This document shows, piece after piece, positions 12,077 through 24,525 of a stretch of DNA of 64,000 bases (its first letter is position 1; each line of letters opens with the position of its first letter). Origin of the DNA: Lagopus muta (taxonomy: Eukaryota; Chordata; Aves; Galliformes; Phasianidae); NCBI RefSeq assembly GCF_023343835.1, contig NC_064433.1, positions 136,055,957 to 136,119,956 on the forward strand. Direction: 5' to 3'. The notes below the pieces were generated by a model. That model ran no database searches. It worked only from the letters and a program-made list of their open reading frames with translations, and was not told the DNA's origin. The position numbers were made by a program, and so were the translations under genes.

Positions 12077-12142
12077 TAGCAGGGGGTTGGACTAGACGAT
12101 CTCTGGAGGTGCCTTTCATCCCCTACGATGGTTCTGTGAGCA
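12077..12142 (+). mobile_element. CR1 LINE 3' tail
   Basis: Contains the signature GGGGTTGGACTAGACGATCT, then ctctggaggtgcctttcatc and a decayed ttctgtga end. It lies in the same orientation as the fragment at 11347-11630. Confidence 0.75.
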
Positions 12143-12270
12143 TCACCATCTTTCCATGTCTACCCTCTGTGCTCAGGGTGTTGTGTGTACTTGAGCCCTG
12201 CTCAGCCCAGGTAGGATCAGTGCTCACCAGCACTTGCCAGGGCCTAGAGGCACTGTAATCTGATTGATCT

Positions 12271-12466
12271 AATGATTCTAATTCATAGAATCATTAAGTT
12301 TGGAAAAGATCTTTAAGATCACCTACACCAACCACCAGTCCATCCCCACCATGCCCATTAACCACATCCTTCAGTGCCACATCCCCACAGTTCTTGAACA
12401 CCTCCAGAGACAGTGACTCCATCAGCTCTCTGGGCAGCATGAGCCAATGCATCGCCACTCAGATGA
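12271..12466 (-). mobile_element. CR1 LINE 3' end, minus strand
   Basis: It begins with the reverse complement of the CR1 terminal repeat (aatgattctaattcatagaa). It continues through the complement of the GTGGGCATGGT/TGGACTGGTGG region and the GTTCAAGAACTGTGGGGATG region to the gggcagc motif near 12445. Confidence 0.85.
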
Positions 12467-13183
12467 AAGGAACAATATGAGCATCAGCACTGAAAGACTG
12501 TGTTTCGTATCAGGAACCGGGAAGCCTGAAAGGAAAAAAAAAGACCAAGAAACTCAGACATGACCCAACTCATGAAGCACGACTTACTTAGCATGGTGGT
12601 TAACCTAATCTCTTATTCTAGTCAACGTGAAATGACAGATGACTTGTGCCTTCAGAAGTGCTACTTGAGGAACTGAAGCAAATTAGCATTGGACTGTGCT
12701 GTGTATAGCTCAGTGGTGCTGCCTCATGGCCAGTGAGAAAACTGCTTTGTCCTCCTATTTCTCCTTTTCAAAATTTTGTTAGAACAGGCTGTAGAGAAAT
12801 CACTCAGGACCTCTCAATATACTGTTACTGGACACCTGTTTACTGTCTTTTTTCCTCCATTTGGTGCCTCCTGAACTCTTTTCCTTTCAACACAACCTAA
12901 AAAAACTTCATAAAACCTGGTAAAAGAGAGTCTTATGTCTCAGAAACTTGATTTGGACTGGAAACCTCTGATTCTCATTCACTGGCATGTTTACAGTTCC
13001 CCTGCAGGCCATTTCTATGCTGCTCAATAAAAGGCCAGAGACCCATACTGAGGTGGGGCCTCTTTGGCCCCAGGACATATTTTTGTTCCTGCATGCTTTC
13101 AGCACAAAGGGCCACAATCAATGCGAGGCCCCAAGGTGCAGCCCACCAGCCAAGTGCTGTACAGAAACCGAAGAGTCGTGGAA
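12467..13183. other. Intergenic DNA, nothing recognised
   Basis: About 0.7 kb between two minus-strand CR1 fragments. There is no exon, hairpin or repeat that I can name. Confidence 0.5.
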
Positions 13184-13680
13184 GCATTAAGATTGCAGAA
13201 GACCACTAAAACCATCGTGTCCACTACGTGGGCACCATCATGCCCATCCCCACCATGCCCAGTAAACATGTCCTTCAGTGCCACATCTCCACATTACTTC
13301 AACACCTCCAGGGGCAGTGACTCCACCACCTTCCTAAGCAGCCTGTGCCACTGCCTCATCACTCTTCCTGAGAAGAAATTTTTCCTAGTGTCCATCATGA
13401 ATCTCCCCTGGAGCAACTTGAAGCCATTCCCTCTCATCCTATCGCTGTCACCTGGGAGAAGAGGCTGACTCCCACCTCACCACCACCTCCTTTTAGGTCA
13501 TTGTAGAGAGCAATAAGGTCTACCCTGAGCCTCCTCTTCTCCAGACTAAACAATTCCAGTTCCCTCAGCTGCTCCGCATAAGACTTGTGCTCCAGACCCC
13601 TCACAGCTCCATTGCCTTTCTCTGTACATGCTCCAGGGCCTCAACGTCGTTCCTGTAGTAAGGAGCCCAGAATTGAAAGG
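13184..13680 (-). mobile_element. CR1 LINE fragment, minus strand
   Basis: On the minus strand this reads through the CR1 3' region for about 500 bases. It includes the complement of a segment on early-outcome frames (ctgaggaactggaattgttt type) and the segment gagaggaggctcagggtaga type, and ends in a partly decayed terminal repeat at the 13184 side. Several small frames here are shadows of this element. Confidence 0.82.
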
Positions 13681-16600
13681 AAGAGCATGCCCCCTGTTCA
13701 GTGTCTTTATGACCTAGCTGGGGTTGCTGCAAAGAAAAGAAAGCCTGCGGCCATTGGGGAGCTTAAACCTGCAGAGCAAAACCTGTTGTGGCTGCCCATC
13801 CACTGGGGCTCACTCCTCTTGGAGCAACCATCATCTCTCCTCCACCCAACTGCCTGGTGTGAGACCCCTGTCAAGAGAGCTTCTCCCACGGTGGCAGACA
13901 GTCATTGTTCCCCTTGCACACAAAAATTGGCTCTGATGGCTGGAAGCCACCTCAGAGGGTCCTGTAAAAAAGCAGAGCAGCATACTGCGAAACCAGCTTG
14001 GAACACCCAACACTGGGTCTGATGCAATGTGAGATTTTGGGTGGCAGAGCCAAGTCAGTGCCAAAAGGCAAGAGCTGTGGAGGAGAGGGATGGACATTAC
14101 CACTGGCTAAACTTGAATGGAGGCTTTATTCAGCCAGGCAGCTCCTCCCTGCCCTCCTCGTGGGACCTCGAAGAAGTGCTCAGTGAGCTACAGGAAAATT
14201 TACACAACGTCCCAGCGCTGTTTACTTCCTGCTGGTGGGGACACAGGGTTTCCAAGAATCCCATGAGTGCATGTCATGTGCTGAGCTGCTGGGCAGCAGA
14301 GTGCCGGCTATGCAAGTCTGCAGGCAGCGGGATGGAGAGCCTGGCCAAAGTGCTTTATTGGCACTTTGTTCTTTCAAAAAACATTCCGAAACTTAAAACA
14401 ACAAGTTTAAGTCACTAGCAAACCCCATGGAACATCAGTATTGCTTGTGTGGCCTAATATTTATATGGAGGACTTTGTTAGCTTGACTTCTTTTTTTAAG
14501 GTGTTGATATATAGAGACATGTTAATTGTAATGCTTTGTCACAAGTGCAAAATTCTGACAGCTTCAGCTTGAGGAAATAAAACATTAAACTTCAGCTTGC
14601 AAAATGGGATCCAGCTGCTGTTAATATAAAGTAACTCTCAAGATAATAAAATCAAGAAAGGACCTTTCCTGTTTTCTTTATCTACATCTATGTATTCATG
14701 GCTACTGAAAGAACTGAGAGAACAAGGAATAACAAAACTGAATAACATAGCAGTAAGTGTAAGTCCATTGTCAGTGGTGACATTTCTCTGATATCTCTGC
14801 ACTTTGTGGTAAGTCAGGGTCTCCAAGGATTACACAGTCGAAAAGCATACACAGAAAGCCATGACTGTGTGTCAGCAAGCTGCTCAGGGGTGCTCACTCC
14901 TCTCTGTCCCACAGGATGCCAGCAGGTGCTGGCACAGTCTCAGCCAAGTTGTAGTCAAAGCAAGGTAGGTGCGATATTGCATGCAAAAAGAGAAAAAAGA
15001 AGCCATCAGGATAAGCCACACAGCACAAGCATCCAGAAATACAAGTCGTATGTTCTCCAGCACTGCTTGCCAAGGTTTTCAATATCTCCGACTCCTAAAG
15101 TGTGGGTTCTCTGTGTTTATTTCCACTTCTTTTATTACATCCCTTCCTTTTTTAGTTGTCTTTCATGGATCCTTTAAAGTTGGACATCATCTGAAACCAT
15201 CATCCTCTGGAAGAGACCAACTTTGGCAAGAACAGCTCACAGTATGTGCCAGGCACGTGAGCTGCAGTACTGCAGAATGAGGCTCTCACCCATTTTTCAA
15301 GAGTGTCCCAGCTATGACATGAAGCAGCAACTTCCACAGAAGGAAGAAAATAGCTTTTATATATTTTCCTTGAATTCTTTTGTGTGTCAGAAAAGGTACA
15401 CATGACCCAGCCTGTGTGAGACAGTCACCAGGTAAAGAGACTTCCCTTATCATATTCCCTGTGTTGTGATGTGTTTGTGCACAGTGCTGCTCAAGGACAG
15501 ATTTGATCAAAGGCTCCTGGATGCATTTCTGTAAGCATACAGTGCTGTCCCAGTAGGGACAGCCTTTGGAGGCTCTTGGGCACTTTGTATAGGGATCACT
15601 GGGTGACAGTTCAACCTTTCTCCTTTGGGCTTGGACATCAGCAAATCTCCCTTTTCAAACTGCTGATGTGAGGATGGCTTTTTGGGTTGCTGCTCCTGCA
15701 TTCCCAAATGAGGAAAACCCCTTTCAGAGCCTCCAGTCTACTTTATAGACCCATCCGTTGTGCTTTGGTGAACAGTGCTTTCACCAGAGCATTAGTATAA
15801 AGTCCAAAACACTCTCTACCACAGGCAGCTGCATCAGACACCCTGCCAAACTTCTCGTTTTAATGTATTTTCATTTATCATCCACCACTGCTTTAATTTT
15901 TTATCCTTTTACCAGATGTGCTTTGCATACCTTACAGACACTCACAGTACTGTGATCCACCCCTTGCTCTCCTCTTCCAAGTCTCAATCCTGCCTGTGCA
16001 TTCCATTGGTTCCACATTTCCAGAAGTTTCTGGTCCTCCAGTCCTGCTGGCTTGGCACTTTGTTTTGGTCCTCAGCTTCAGCCTTAGGCTAGGAAGCTCC
16101 TTGGCTCTTCATGCATTTTTATATGAGTTGGGGGGCACTAACAGTGAGTAGGAGATCCAAAACTTAAGGATTGTACTTCACAAACCATGTGTGTACATCA
16201 GGCCCTTACTTCTTGGAGCACCGCCCTTACTGGAAGTTCATATGAATTCAGAAACAGAGTGGGGAAATCCATGATCAAGAACAAATGTGTGAACAGAAAG
16301 ACCTCCACCTCAGCAAACTGTTCACCAAATGCTGAAGGAAGTGCGTTCACCTGTTTCTATGCTCTTTCCCTGCATCTGCTTGCGGCTGAGTTGGAAATGG
16401 AATTGGGATTTGGCATGTTTCAACCATTCTGACATGCCCAAGATCAATGTGTATATCCAGACCCCTTTTGTCCATGTTAATTCCAGTATATCTTCCCCAG
16501 AGACACAGTACATGGCTTCTCCTTCTGATTGCTTTGAAGTTTCCAACCACTTCTTTGGGTATTTTTGCATTTGAATATTTTCAAATTACTGCCTAGTTTG

Positions 16601-18185
16601 AAAGCTATTGATTCACTCACTCTTTGAAATACTGTGAGAGTTAAGGAAATATAAATGATGCAAAGGAGTTTCTGAGCCAGAGCCACTTCAGTCACAGACA
16701 AAGTTCACAAAATCTTCAAGTCCGATGGCAAAAAGTGCTCCATGCAAACCTCTCCACTTCCTCCCTGTGCTGGGATCCTCACCGCTGTAAGGGGTTGTCT
16801 AATGTCCATCCTGGACACATCTGGATCTGTTCTTTTACTCGGTCTCCTGGTTCTATGGTCTTGAGAAGCTCTGGCTTTAGGAACATTTCCAGTATGGTGT
16901 ATTCTGAAGAGGGCCTCCAGGACACCTCTGGACAACCCTTAGCAGAGCTGTGTTCCCAACTTCAGCCCTTTTGGAGAGATCAAGCAGGAAAATTGATTCT
17001 CTGCATTGCAGACAGGTGACTGCTCTAGGTTCAGTGTTGGTGGTAACAGAAATTTAAACCACTTATCAAAGCTGAGAGCACTTTTCAAGTTACTGTTCTA
17101 CTATGGCACAGAAGATAGGCTTCCCAAAGTTTTCCATGAGATTTCCTTGTTCCCAGCAGAGATAACACCAAAGTTAAAACGGACGCAAACCAGTTCAAAG
17201 ATGTAAATCATTTCCGTGTAGAGGAACTGTCCTCTGGATGAAAAATTCAGTGGTTGTAGGAGCAAGGACTCCACACTGCCCACATCTCATTGACAGGCTT
17301 GAGTGGTTTCCTTCAGGTCATCACAGGAAACCGCACTCCTGCAACTGTGTTCAGTGCTGGTCTTTTACCTGCAAGACTTCCTGATGGTTGGTCAAGTGAG
17401 AGTCAGCACAGAACAGATTCATCATATGTACATCAAGCACAAAAGAAACACTGAAAATAAGGACGTGTTCAACTGCAGCATGTATTTGTATCTTCAGCAA
17501 CTGTATTGAGTAAGGTCATTAATCTTCAGTAGATTTTATCAGGAGTAAGCTGTCTTCTATGAAAAATTTTGTTTGCCTTTCCCCTGTTCAGTTACTACAT
17601 GCAATATGTGGCAAAATTCCCTCCATACCTGTGGGTTGGCAGCTCCAGTGGACTCTGCTTCCCTCCATCTGCGCAACTTCTGGGTCATTTGGCAGATTTT
17701 AAGCTGTGGCCCTTAGTTTGGGAGAACTGATGCCCTCTCTAGTTGGCTATTTTGGTACTTTTGGTAAGATTACAGCTGTTCACCAGCTTGTAAGATACAG
17801 TTTTATTATAAGCTCAAGCAGGTTTTCATGGCTGCTGAAGGCATAAATTACTGAATTGCTGGGCAGTTTTACCTTTGGCACTGACAAGCAGGACTGATCA
17901 CAACCCACAGTTCAGGCTGTATTTTGCAACGTCCTTGAAGGGTCAGTCACTCCCTTTTTCTTCTTGTTTTCTTCTTCTTCAAGTTTTCTTCTTGTCCTAG
18001 GGCTTTTGAGCCTGAACATCAGTCAGGCACAATGGGAAGTGATTATTTAGGTATCTTTAGAAATGTAGGAATTATTTAGGTCCTGAGGGCGCTCAAAATC
18101 AGGTAATGCTCAGCCATCATCTCTAATGGGGGTTAGTGCCTTCACGTGCCTTCACCTTCACATTGTACACCTGTGCTTCTTCACA
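13681..18185. other. Intergenic DNA, no gene seen
   Basis: About 4.5 kb of sequence with no recognised exon, RNA gene or clear element. Open frames up to 145 residues occur on both strands, frequently overlapping, and none resembles a known protein. A CT-rich stretch lies at 17945-17998. Confidence 0.55.
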
Positions 18186-18312
18186 GGAATCACTCAGTGG
18201 CAGGAGCTGGAAGGGACCTCTGGGGATCATCTGGTCCAATGCCCTGCTAAAGCGAGTTCCCTACAGCAGGTTGCAGGCAGGTCCTCTGTGTTGACACACT
18301 TGAAGAGACACC
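18186..18312 (-). mobile_element. CR1 LINE 3' end fragment, minus strand
   Basis: Carries the complement of the CR1 tail: ggaagggacctctggggatc, then tggtccaatgccctgctaaa and the segment that corresponds to the Gly/Cys-rich 3' region. The terminal 8-bp repeat is reduced to ggaatcac. Confidence 0.8.
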
Positions 18313-21174
18313 TTTGAGTGTGCAAGGTACTTTCACACACTGCTGGAGAATTTGGCACCTAAAATGCATATGGGAGCTCACTATCTAAAATCAGGCAGTA
18401 TGGGTTCCACCCCTGCCCCCTGTGCTTTCTTCAGAAGATGTTTTCTTTACAGCAGCCTCAGAGCACTGAGAGACAGTGACGTGGCTTGTGTGGCTCTCTT
18501 TGCTGGAAACCATAAGGTTAAATACTGTAAACTGTTGGACAAAGCAGGCCAGAGTGTCCTGTGGGATCAATCCTGCCCTCACTGAAGTCAATGGGAACTT
18601 CAATTTTGCTGGCTGTTGTGAATTATTGTTTAAATTATTGCATCATTCTGGGACTGAACTTACCAAACACATAAAGAGTTTATTATCCTGTGCTGGCATG
18701 ACAGCAATCATATTTTCTATTCCCTTTATCATGCACCTCTAGGCTTTCAAAATTATAACCTGTCATCTCTTGTGTGCAGGAACATCTTGCCATTTATTAC
18801 AGTAAATTCATGATCTCGCTTGTTTTTGAGCACTGAGAATTGGAAGGACTGATCTCAAATTGCAGTTCATTTCTTACTGTTTAATACTCTACCAGCTTGG
18901 ACCTTGTGTACACACTTGGAAAACCCGAGATGTGTGTACGACTAACTCACTCCATCAGAATAATATTCCCTATTATAAAGGAAATAAAAAATATGATTTG
19001 TTAAAGTGGGACCCAAATGGGAAAGGTACTACTTATGGGGAAGGTATCTGCCTAGTCTGACCCGATTTTGTGAGTGGTGTTCAGTGTTTATCTTATCTTC
19101 ACTGTTTTCCAGAAATGAAACATAGTGACTTGGAAGGGTTCATCCCCGAACTGTGTGTGTCTGCATATATAAAAATGCTATGGAAAATGAGATACAGGCA
19201 CTTGGTCCTCTCATGAGCTCTTGTTGAAAATTATCCCATCCACACTTCTTTAAACTCTGACATTGAATGGCCTGATCCAAAAACCTCACTGGGACTATTC
19301 AGAGGGCTTTCACTGGGCTTTGAAAAAAACTTCTAGCAAAAGTGTAACCTTCTTGAAAGACTGAATGGTAATCCAGCATTTTATCTAGACGAGGGTTGTC
19401 CCACCAGGCACTCTGAGCTAGCAACCCACATTGGGCAGGATTCAAAACCAGAGCACCTCCTGAGGGTGTGGTTCTCCCATACAGTACCTCTGTCTTGTGG
19501 GTGTTTGATTTTTGTGGTATTTGCTCATATTTTGGCATTGATGCAAGCTTCTCTGTCCTTTGAAACATGAAGATTTTTACCACACAGAAGAATAAATCAA
19601 TAATCTGAGTTGAGACTCGTCATGGACTAGGCTTGTCTGGAGCTGCCTCCTGGCAACCATTGAAATTAACTTCTTTTAGCACTTCTGTCGTTTCACTTTA
19701 CAGAGGCCAGAAAACCATATGCAAACAGAATGAGGCGCAGCCTTCAGCTACTTCACACCAGGCACTTCCTCTGAGTGTCAAGAAAACTTGTCACGAGCAG
19801 CAGATGCTGCTTCCCAACATTGCTTGGAAGCGTTTCGTGGCTGCAGAGGTAAGGCTTTGGAACGGAGAGAAATAACCTGGGTGGGTTATTCTGAGACTCC
19901 TGCTTAGGAGGAAGGGCACACAGAAACATGGCAGCAATGGTAGGCCTTCTGAGAGATGTCATTCCTCACCTGCGTGTCCAGGACATCAATCCCTAATCAA
20001 GGAGGACAACACCAGGCATTTGCCATTTGCCTCTTCCCTTGCAGATCAGTGCTCACAATATCAGGAGTGGCGCAGCTGAGAAGCAGAAAGCACCCACACC
20101 TAGCAGAAAGAGGATGTTTCCTGATAGAATTATAGCTTAAGCTCAGCAAATGTATTCAGATTTTTGGTTTCTGTGGTTACAGGCAAAGTTTCTTCACATG
20201 ATCACATCAGCTGAAGCATACAAGTCCTGCCAGGAAGGATTTCATGCTGAATTTTTTTGCTTCCTCAAAGAGAAAATTGATTTCACTTAAGCTCCCCAGG
20301 GATGCTTTGAAAAAAACTTCTAGCAGTAAATTCTGGCAGAGATCTACAAGATCTTCAGCCTCCTGTGCCTTGTTTCTATAAAAATCAAGCACATCATGGT
20401 CAAGCAAGTGCTCATGTGAACTGAACTTTGATGAGTTCCAAAAGAAGTGAAGCTATGGAAGGAAAACCTTGAGAAGAAAGAGTACAAGATATAGTTTCCA
20501 AGAGTTAACGACAACTGCTGTGCTTCTGGAGACTATTGCAGCAGTATGTGCTCCAAGCTCAGCATTGTTTGGGCCACAGCTTTTAGTCTTGCCCATCTTC
20601 ACTTACAACTCTTGAAAAATACAATGAAATGCTCCAAGATAGTTTTAAAATAAGTCAAGCATGACTCCAATTCAACACAAGTGTGTCATTTTTAGGCTTA
20701 GAGTGTTTCACCCTTTATTGGCTCTGTAATGTTCAAATCTGCAAAATGTGGTGCTATTTGTACCACCAGCCCTGCGTGCCCCTCCTGGGCAGAAGTCAGG
20801 AGCAGATCTAGGTTTCCAGGGGCAGGGGCAGGGACCAGCACTTCATTTCTTCAGCACTTGCTCTGAGGCCAAGCCACAGTGCAAAGGAAGCAATGTGTGG
20901 CTGGAAAAGACGTGCAACCCTGTCACCCCATTTCAGCAATCTGCAATGCCATTTTCAGCCATGCCCCTGAATGCTAATGAAAACCAAAGGCTATCATATA
21001 CCCAAAGCTCTCAACTCGTCAAGGGCTTGGTGGCAGCCATGGCTAGCTTAGCCAGACCTCTTGCCTCCAACACTTTGTTTTCCACATCACTGTAAACCAG
21101 GCTTCGAGTAGAGCTTGGTCTCCTCTTCTTCTGGACCTGCATGTGGGCTGCCCTTTGTTGCATCAGGCCAAACC
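18313..21174. other. Intergenic DNA with a possible ancient repeat trace
   Basis: No gene is recognised in 2.9 kb. Two short stretches (18574-18600, with ctgaagtcaatgggaa, and 19269-19320, with ggcctgatccaa) look like old copies of an interspersed family common in reptiles and birds that carries a TTCAATGGG core. A perfect 22-bp direct repeat occurs at 19317-19338 and 20304-20325. Confidence 0.4.
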
Positions 21175-21320
21175 ACCAAGTCACCATCCCTGGAGGTGTT
21201 CAAGAACTCTGTGGATATGGCACTAAAGGATATGGTTAATGGGCATGGTGGGGATGGACTGCTGGTTGGAATAGATGATCTTAGAGGTCTTCTCCAGCCT
21301 TAATGATTCTATGATTCTAA
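21175..21320 (+). mobile_element. CR1 LINE 3' end fragment
   Basis: Runs from caccatccctggaggtgttc through the gggcatggtggggatggact signature to a terminal tgattctatgattctaa. The end of the element is well preserved. Confidence 0.88.
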
Positions 21321-24300
21321 GCCATTGCAGCACAGCTGTTTGGAAATGGGACATCTGCAGTCCACAATCAGAAGATTGGATGAAGTGTTAATTTTGGAAA
21401 CAGAAGAGCAGTTTAATGAACTATGGCTCTTTCTCCTCCTGAGAAGTTACCAGCATTCAGAACAGCTGAGAGGAGGCGATTTGTAAACACATCCCAAGCA
21501 GATTGGCACAAGCTGGGCACAGGGGCATAGGGGCGATCACTGTGACACTGGTTAGCAAATGTGACTAATCACTCTCATATGTTTCCTCCAGGCAGCCCAG
21601 AGATTTCCATCAAGAGTCTGTTTTACAGTTTCCCTAAAGGGTAATTAGCAGCAATAAAAATGTTTTTGAAATTACTGCCTGGTTTATAGCATGCACAACA
21701 GAAGAGCTTTGAATTCCAGCATCAGCTATGATGATGAGGCATGAAATGCCTCGCAACCCATGAGTAGTCCAAAACAAAGGAGTGTTTTGCCTCGGCATCA
21801 TACAGCAGCAGCAGCAGCCTGGGACATGCCGTGGAGGCATTGCTGCAGGCAGAACAGAAACATAAAAACAAATACTGTCTTTAACCACTATTCAAAATAA
21901 AAGAAACAGGAATATCTCTTATGGGAACTACATTCAGAGCTGTGCTCCCACATGGAGATGGTTGGAATCAGCAGGAGATAGTGATTCTGTACCTTTGCTT
22001 ATTTGAGGAAATTGGCAAGGGGAAGAAGTTCACTGCTATGGTGTCTATTGATCAGGCTTGTGTCCTCTCCTGAACCCCTCAGTTACCTCTTCATGTTCAC
22101 ATTTCAAAATGTTTCTGGGCAGCTTGTAGGCTCCTTTCATAAGCCAGAAGGGAAAAGCTTGGAAGGGATGCAAGCTGGTGGGCATGCAGTGGGCTCTTTG
22201 CTGAGCCTTGAGGGTTATGGAGCTCTGTGCTCGTGCCACTGGGGACTTCAGCTCATGGAGACAGAGTGTTTTTCCTTCCAGGTGGATCAAAAGAAAGAGC
22301 AATAGGAAATCCCATGAACTATATTGCAACCAAAGATGGATGGCAAGCAGTAGTGAACATGCGAGAGTTAGCATAGCTATGGTAAGTAGTGATCCCAGTT
22401 GAACTCCAGGTGTTCCTTTTTCCTTCCTCTTTCCAGTGGATTTTGGGCCTTGCACAACACCTCACTGCAGACATCTTCCATTTTGCCTCCTGCATGGTAC
22501 AGGCAGCACATTGCTGCTGCCACCTCATCAGTGAAGATAAATGTAATCCGCAAGAGTGCTGTGACTGACAGTGAAATAGACTTTGTTTTTAAAGGGATAC
22601 ACCAAGATCTTTTCCCTTTATTGTAGCTTTAAACTGCACAGCATTTAACAGTAGGTACGTGAGCAGTCTGACATGGCCAATACATTCACACTGATTAATG
22701 GGGAGTTGGTTAGACTGCTCATTTGTTTGTTGTCAGGAATCTAAGACTATCTGAGAAATCACTAGAATGGTACAGTAATAATCTTCACCTATTAATCAAT
22801 TAGAGCACTAGAAAATACCATGCTTAAGACTTCTTCTCTAGATTACCACATTGCTCTTCACATCTGTTAATGCCATAGATGGAAAAGAGCATCTCATTAG
22901 AAAACCAACTACTGCTTTGGCTCAGAGGATGTAGTAAATCTTGTAATCAAATGCATAAACATAGAGATATGAGACCCTGCATGTGTTATGAATGAATAAA
23001 AGACTTATATTCCTTCAATTAGTGGATAGAGTCAGTTTTTAAAAAGGGCTTTTTTTTTTATTTAAACTGTTATATTAGTAGTAATCAATAATAAATTTTA
23101 CACTCAAAGACTAAAAATTGTAGAGGGAGTATTTTTCAGAATAGAGTGCTGTGGATGAAAATAAATTTCCACAAGGAAAATATTTAGGCAAATGAGCTGG
23201 TCCATGTTACTTGGCTTAAACTCCAAAATAATATTCAAGTTCTCTAAGAGCTTTGATGGGTTCCTGGTTGGCATTATAAGTTAAGCATCAACTGGGTTGT
23301 GAATGAAACTGTATGGTTTTGATGTTGATTGCAAAGACACAACCTCTCTTTGTCTCGCTATTGGCAAAACGTAGTTCTATAGAGATGGTTAGGATAGCAG
23401 ATTAAGCCTTGCTTTACTGCAGTGATGCTTTATCATCTAACTGTAGTGACATTTAACAAGATTAGATTTAAAGAGTCTCTAGCCCTACCCTGTGCTGACA
23501 CTGGAAGAGGCAGGACCTGGCACCAAAGAGAAAGCATTTTCCTCAGGATCACCAGAAGCATGTCCACTACTGTCCTTTCATAGCACATAACCACAGAAGC
23601 TGCAAGAATATGGGGAATGTAAGGACCTGAGGAATACTCAGCATCTGGAAAGCTTTGAACAGACCTCTACTGCTTTCCGGTCAAGCATGCATGCATGGGG
23701 CTAATGCAGCACGCAAGAGCTTCAGGGAAATCGTACCTTTGACTGTTTGATGAGAGATTAAGATACAATAAGTGAAAGTAGGTCAAGAAGTGTTGCCAGA
23801 AAGACCCAAGAGCACACTGTTATTAAATACAAACCGCCACCAAAGCACTACAATGTTTGGTATGCACGAACGATGAGAAAGTCGTTGCTGCTTGGCAGTA
23901 TCAGAGTTTGGAAGCTATCAGATGATGGTATGTTTTTCCAAAGGCATTTCTCATCAAGGGATGCAAGCCATTCTCGTAAAGTTAATAGCTGCAGGCCAGC
24001 TCAGAGTCCTGGGAGCCAGATCCCACTCATTTTCCTCATGATTATAACGTGAAGGAACAAAGGGCTATATCCTGCCATTGATACTTTTTCATGGCCAAAG
24101 CTTGAGGCCCCAGATATAGATCAATGGCAGGATACAGCCACAATGCCCTGAACTGAGCTAAAATAATGGTGTCTTCCTCTTTCAACTTGATATGAGGTAG
24201 CGTGTAATGAAGACCAGATTTTTCTTTTGAACAAGTTGTCAAAGTATCTGTTGAGTCCTGATAAAGGAATTATTGAAATAGCATATCCACACCTCAGCAC

Positions 24301-24449
24301 TTCAACAAAACTAGCAAATGAGTTATATTACACCACACCACTATGAGAAGCCTTTGCAGATCCTTTTAGCTCAGCCTTTACAGGTCTAAAATCTTGATGG
24401 AGACCACAGCTGGAGTCGTTACCAATAAAATGAGCCAACTTAGAAGATG
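21321..24449. other. Intergenic DNA, AT-rich, with one hairpin
   Basis: About 3.1 kb with no recognised gene or transposon. The section 22640-23110 is strongly AT-rich. A 20-bp inverted repeat at 24063-24139 is listed separately. Confidence 0.55.
24063..24139. repeat. 20-bp inverted repeat, possible hairpin
   Basis: The left arm (24063-24082, ggctatatcctgccattgat) and the right arm (24120-24139, atcaatggcaggatacagcc) are complementary over 20 positions with a single mismatch, which would be a G-U pair in RNA. They enclose a 37-base loop. The loop contains two GGCC tetramers that can pair with each other. The dimensions resemble a microRNA precursor or the remains of a palindromic DNA element. 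I do not recognise either arm as a known microRNA. Confidence 0.75.
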
Positions 24450-24525
24450 ATCATAGAATCACAGAGACGCTAAGGCTGGAAAGGACCACTAAGACCATCT
24501 AATTTAACCAATCTATTCAATGATA
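24450..24525 (-). mobile_element. CR1 LINE 3' end fragment, minus strand
   Basis: Starts with tcatagaatcacagag, the complement of the CR1 terminal repeat. It continues with ggctggaaaggaccactaag and accatctaatttaacca. Confidence 0.75.
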
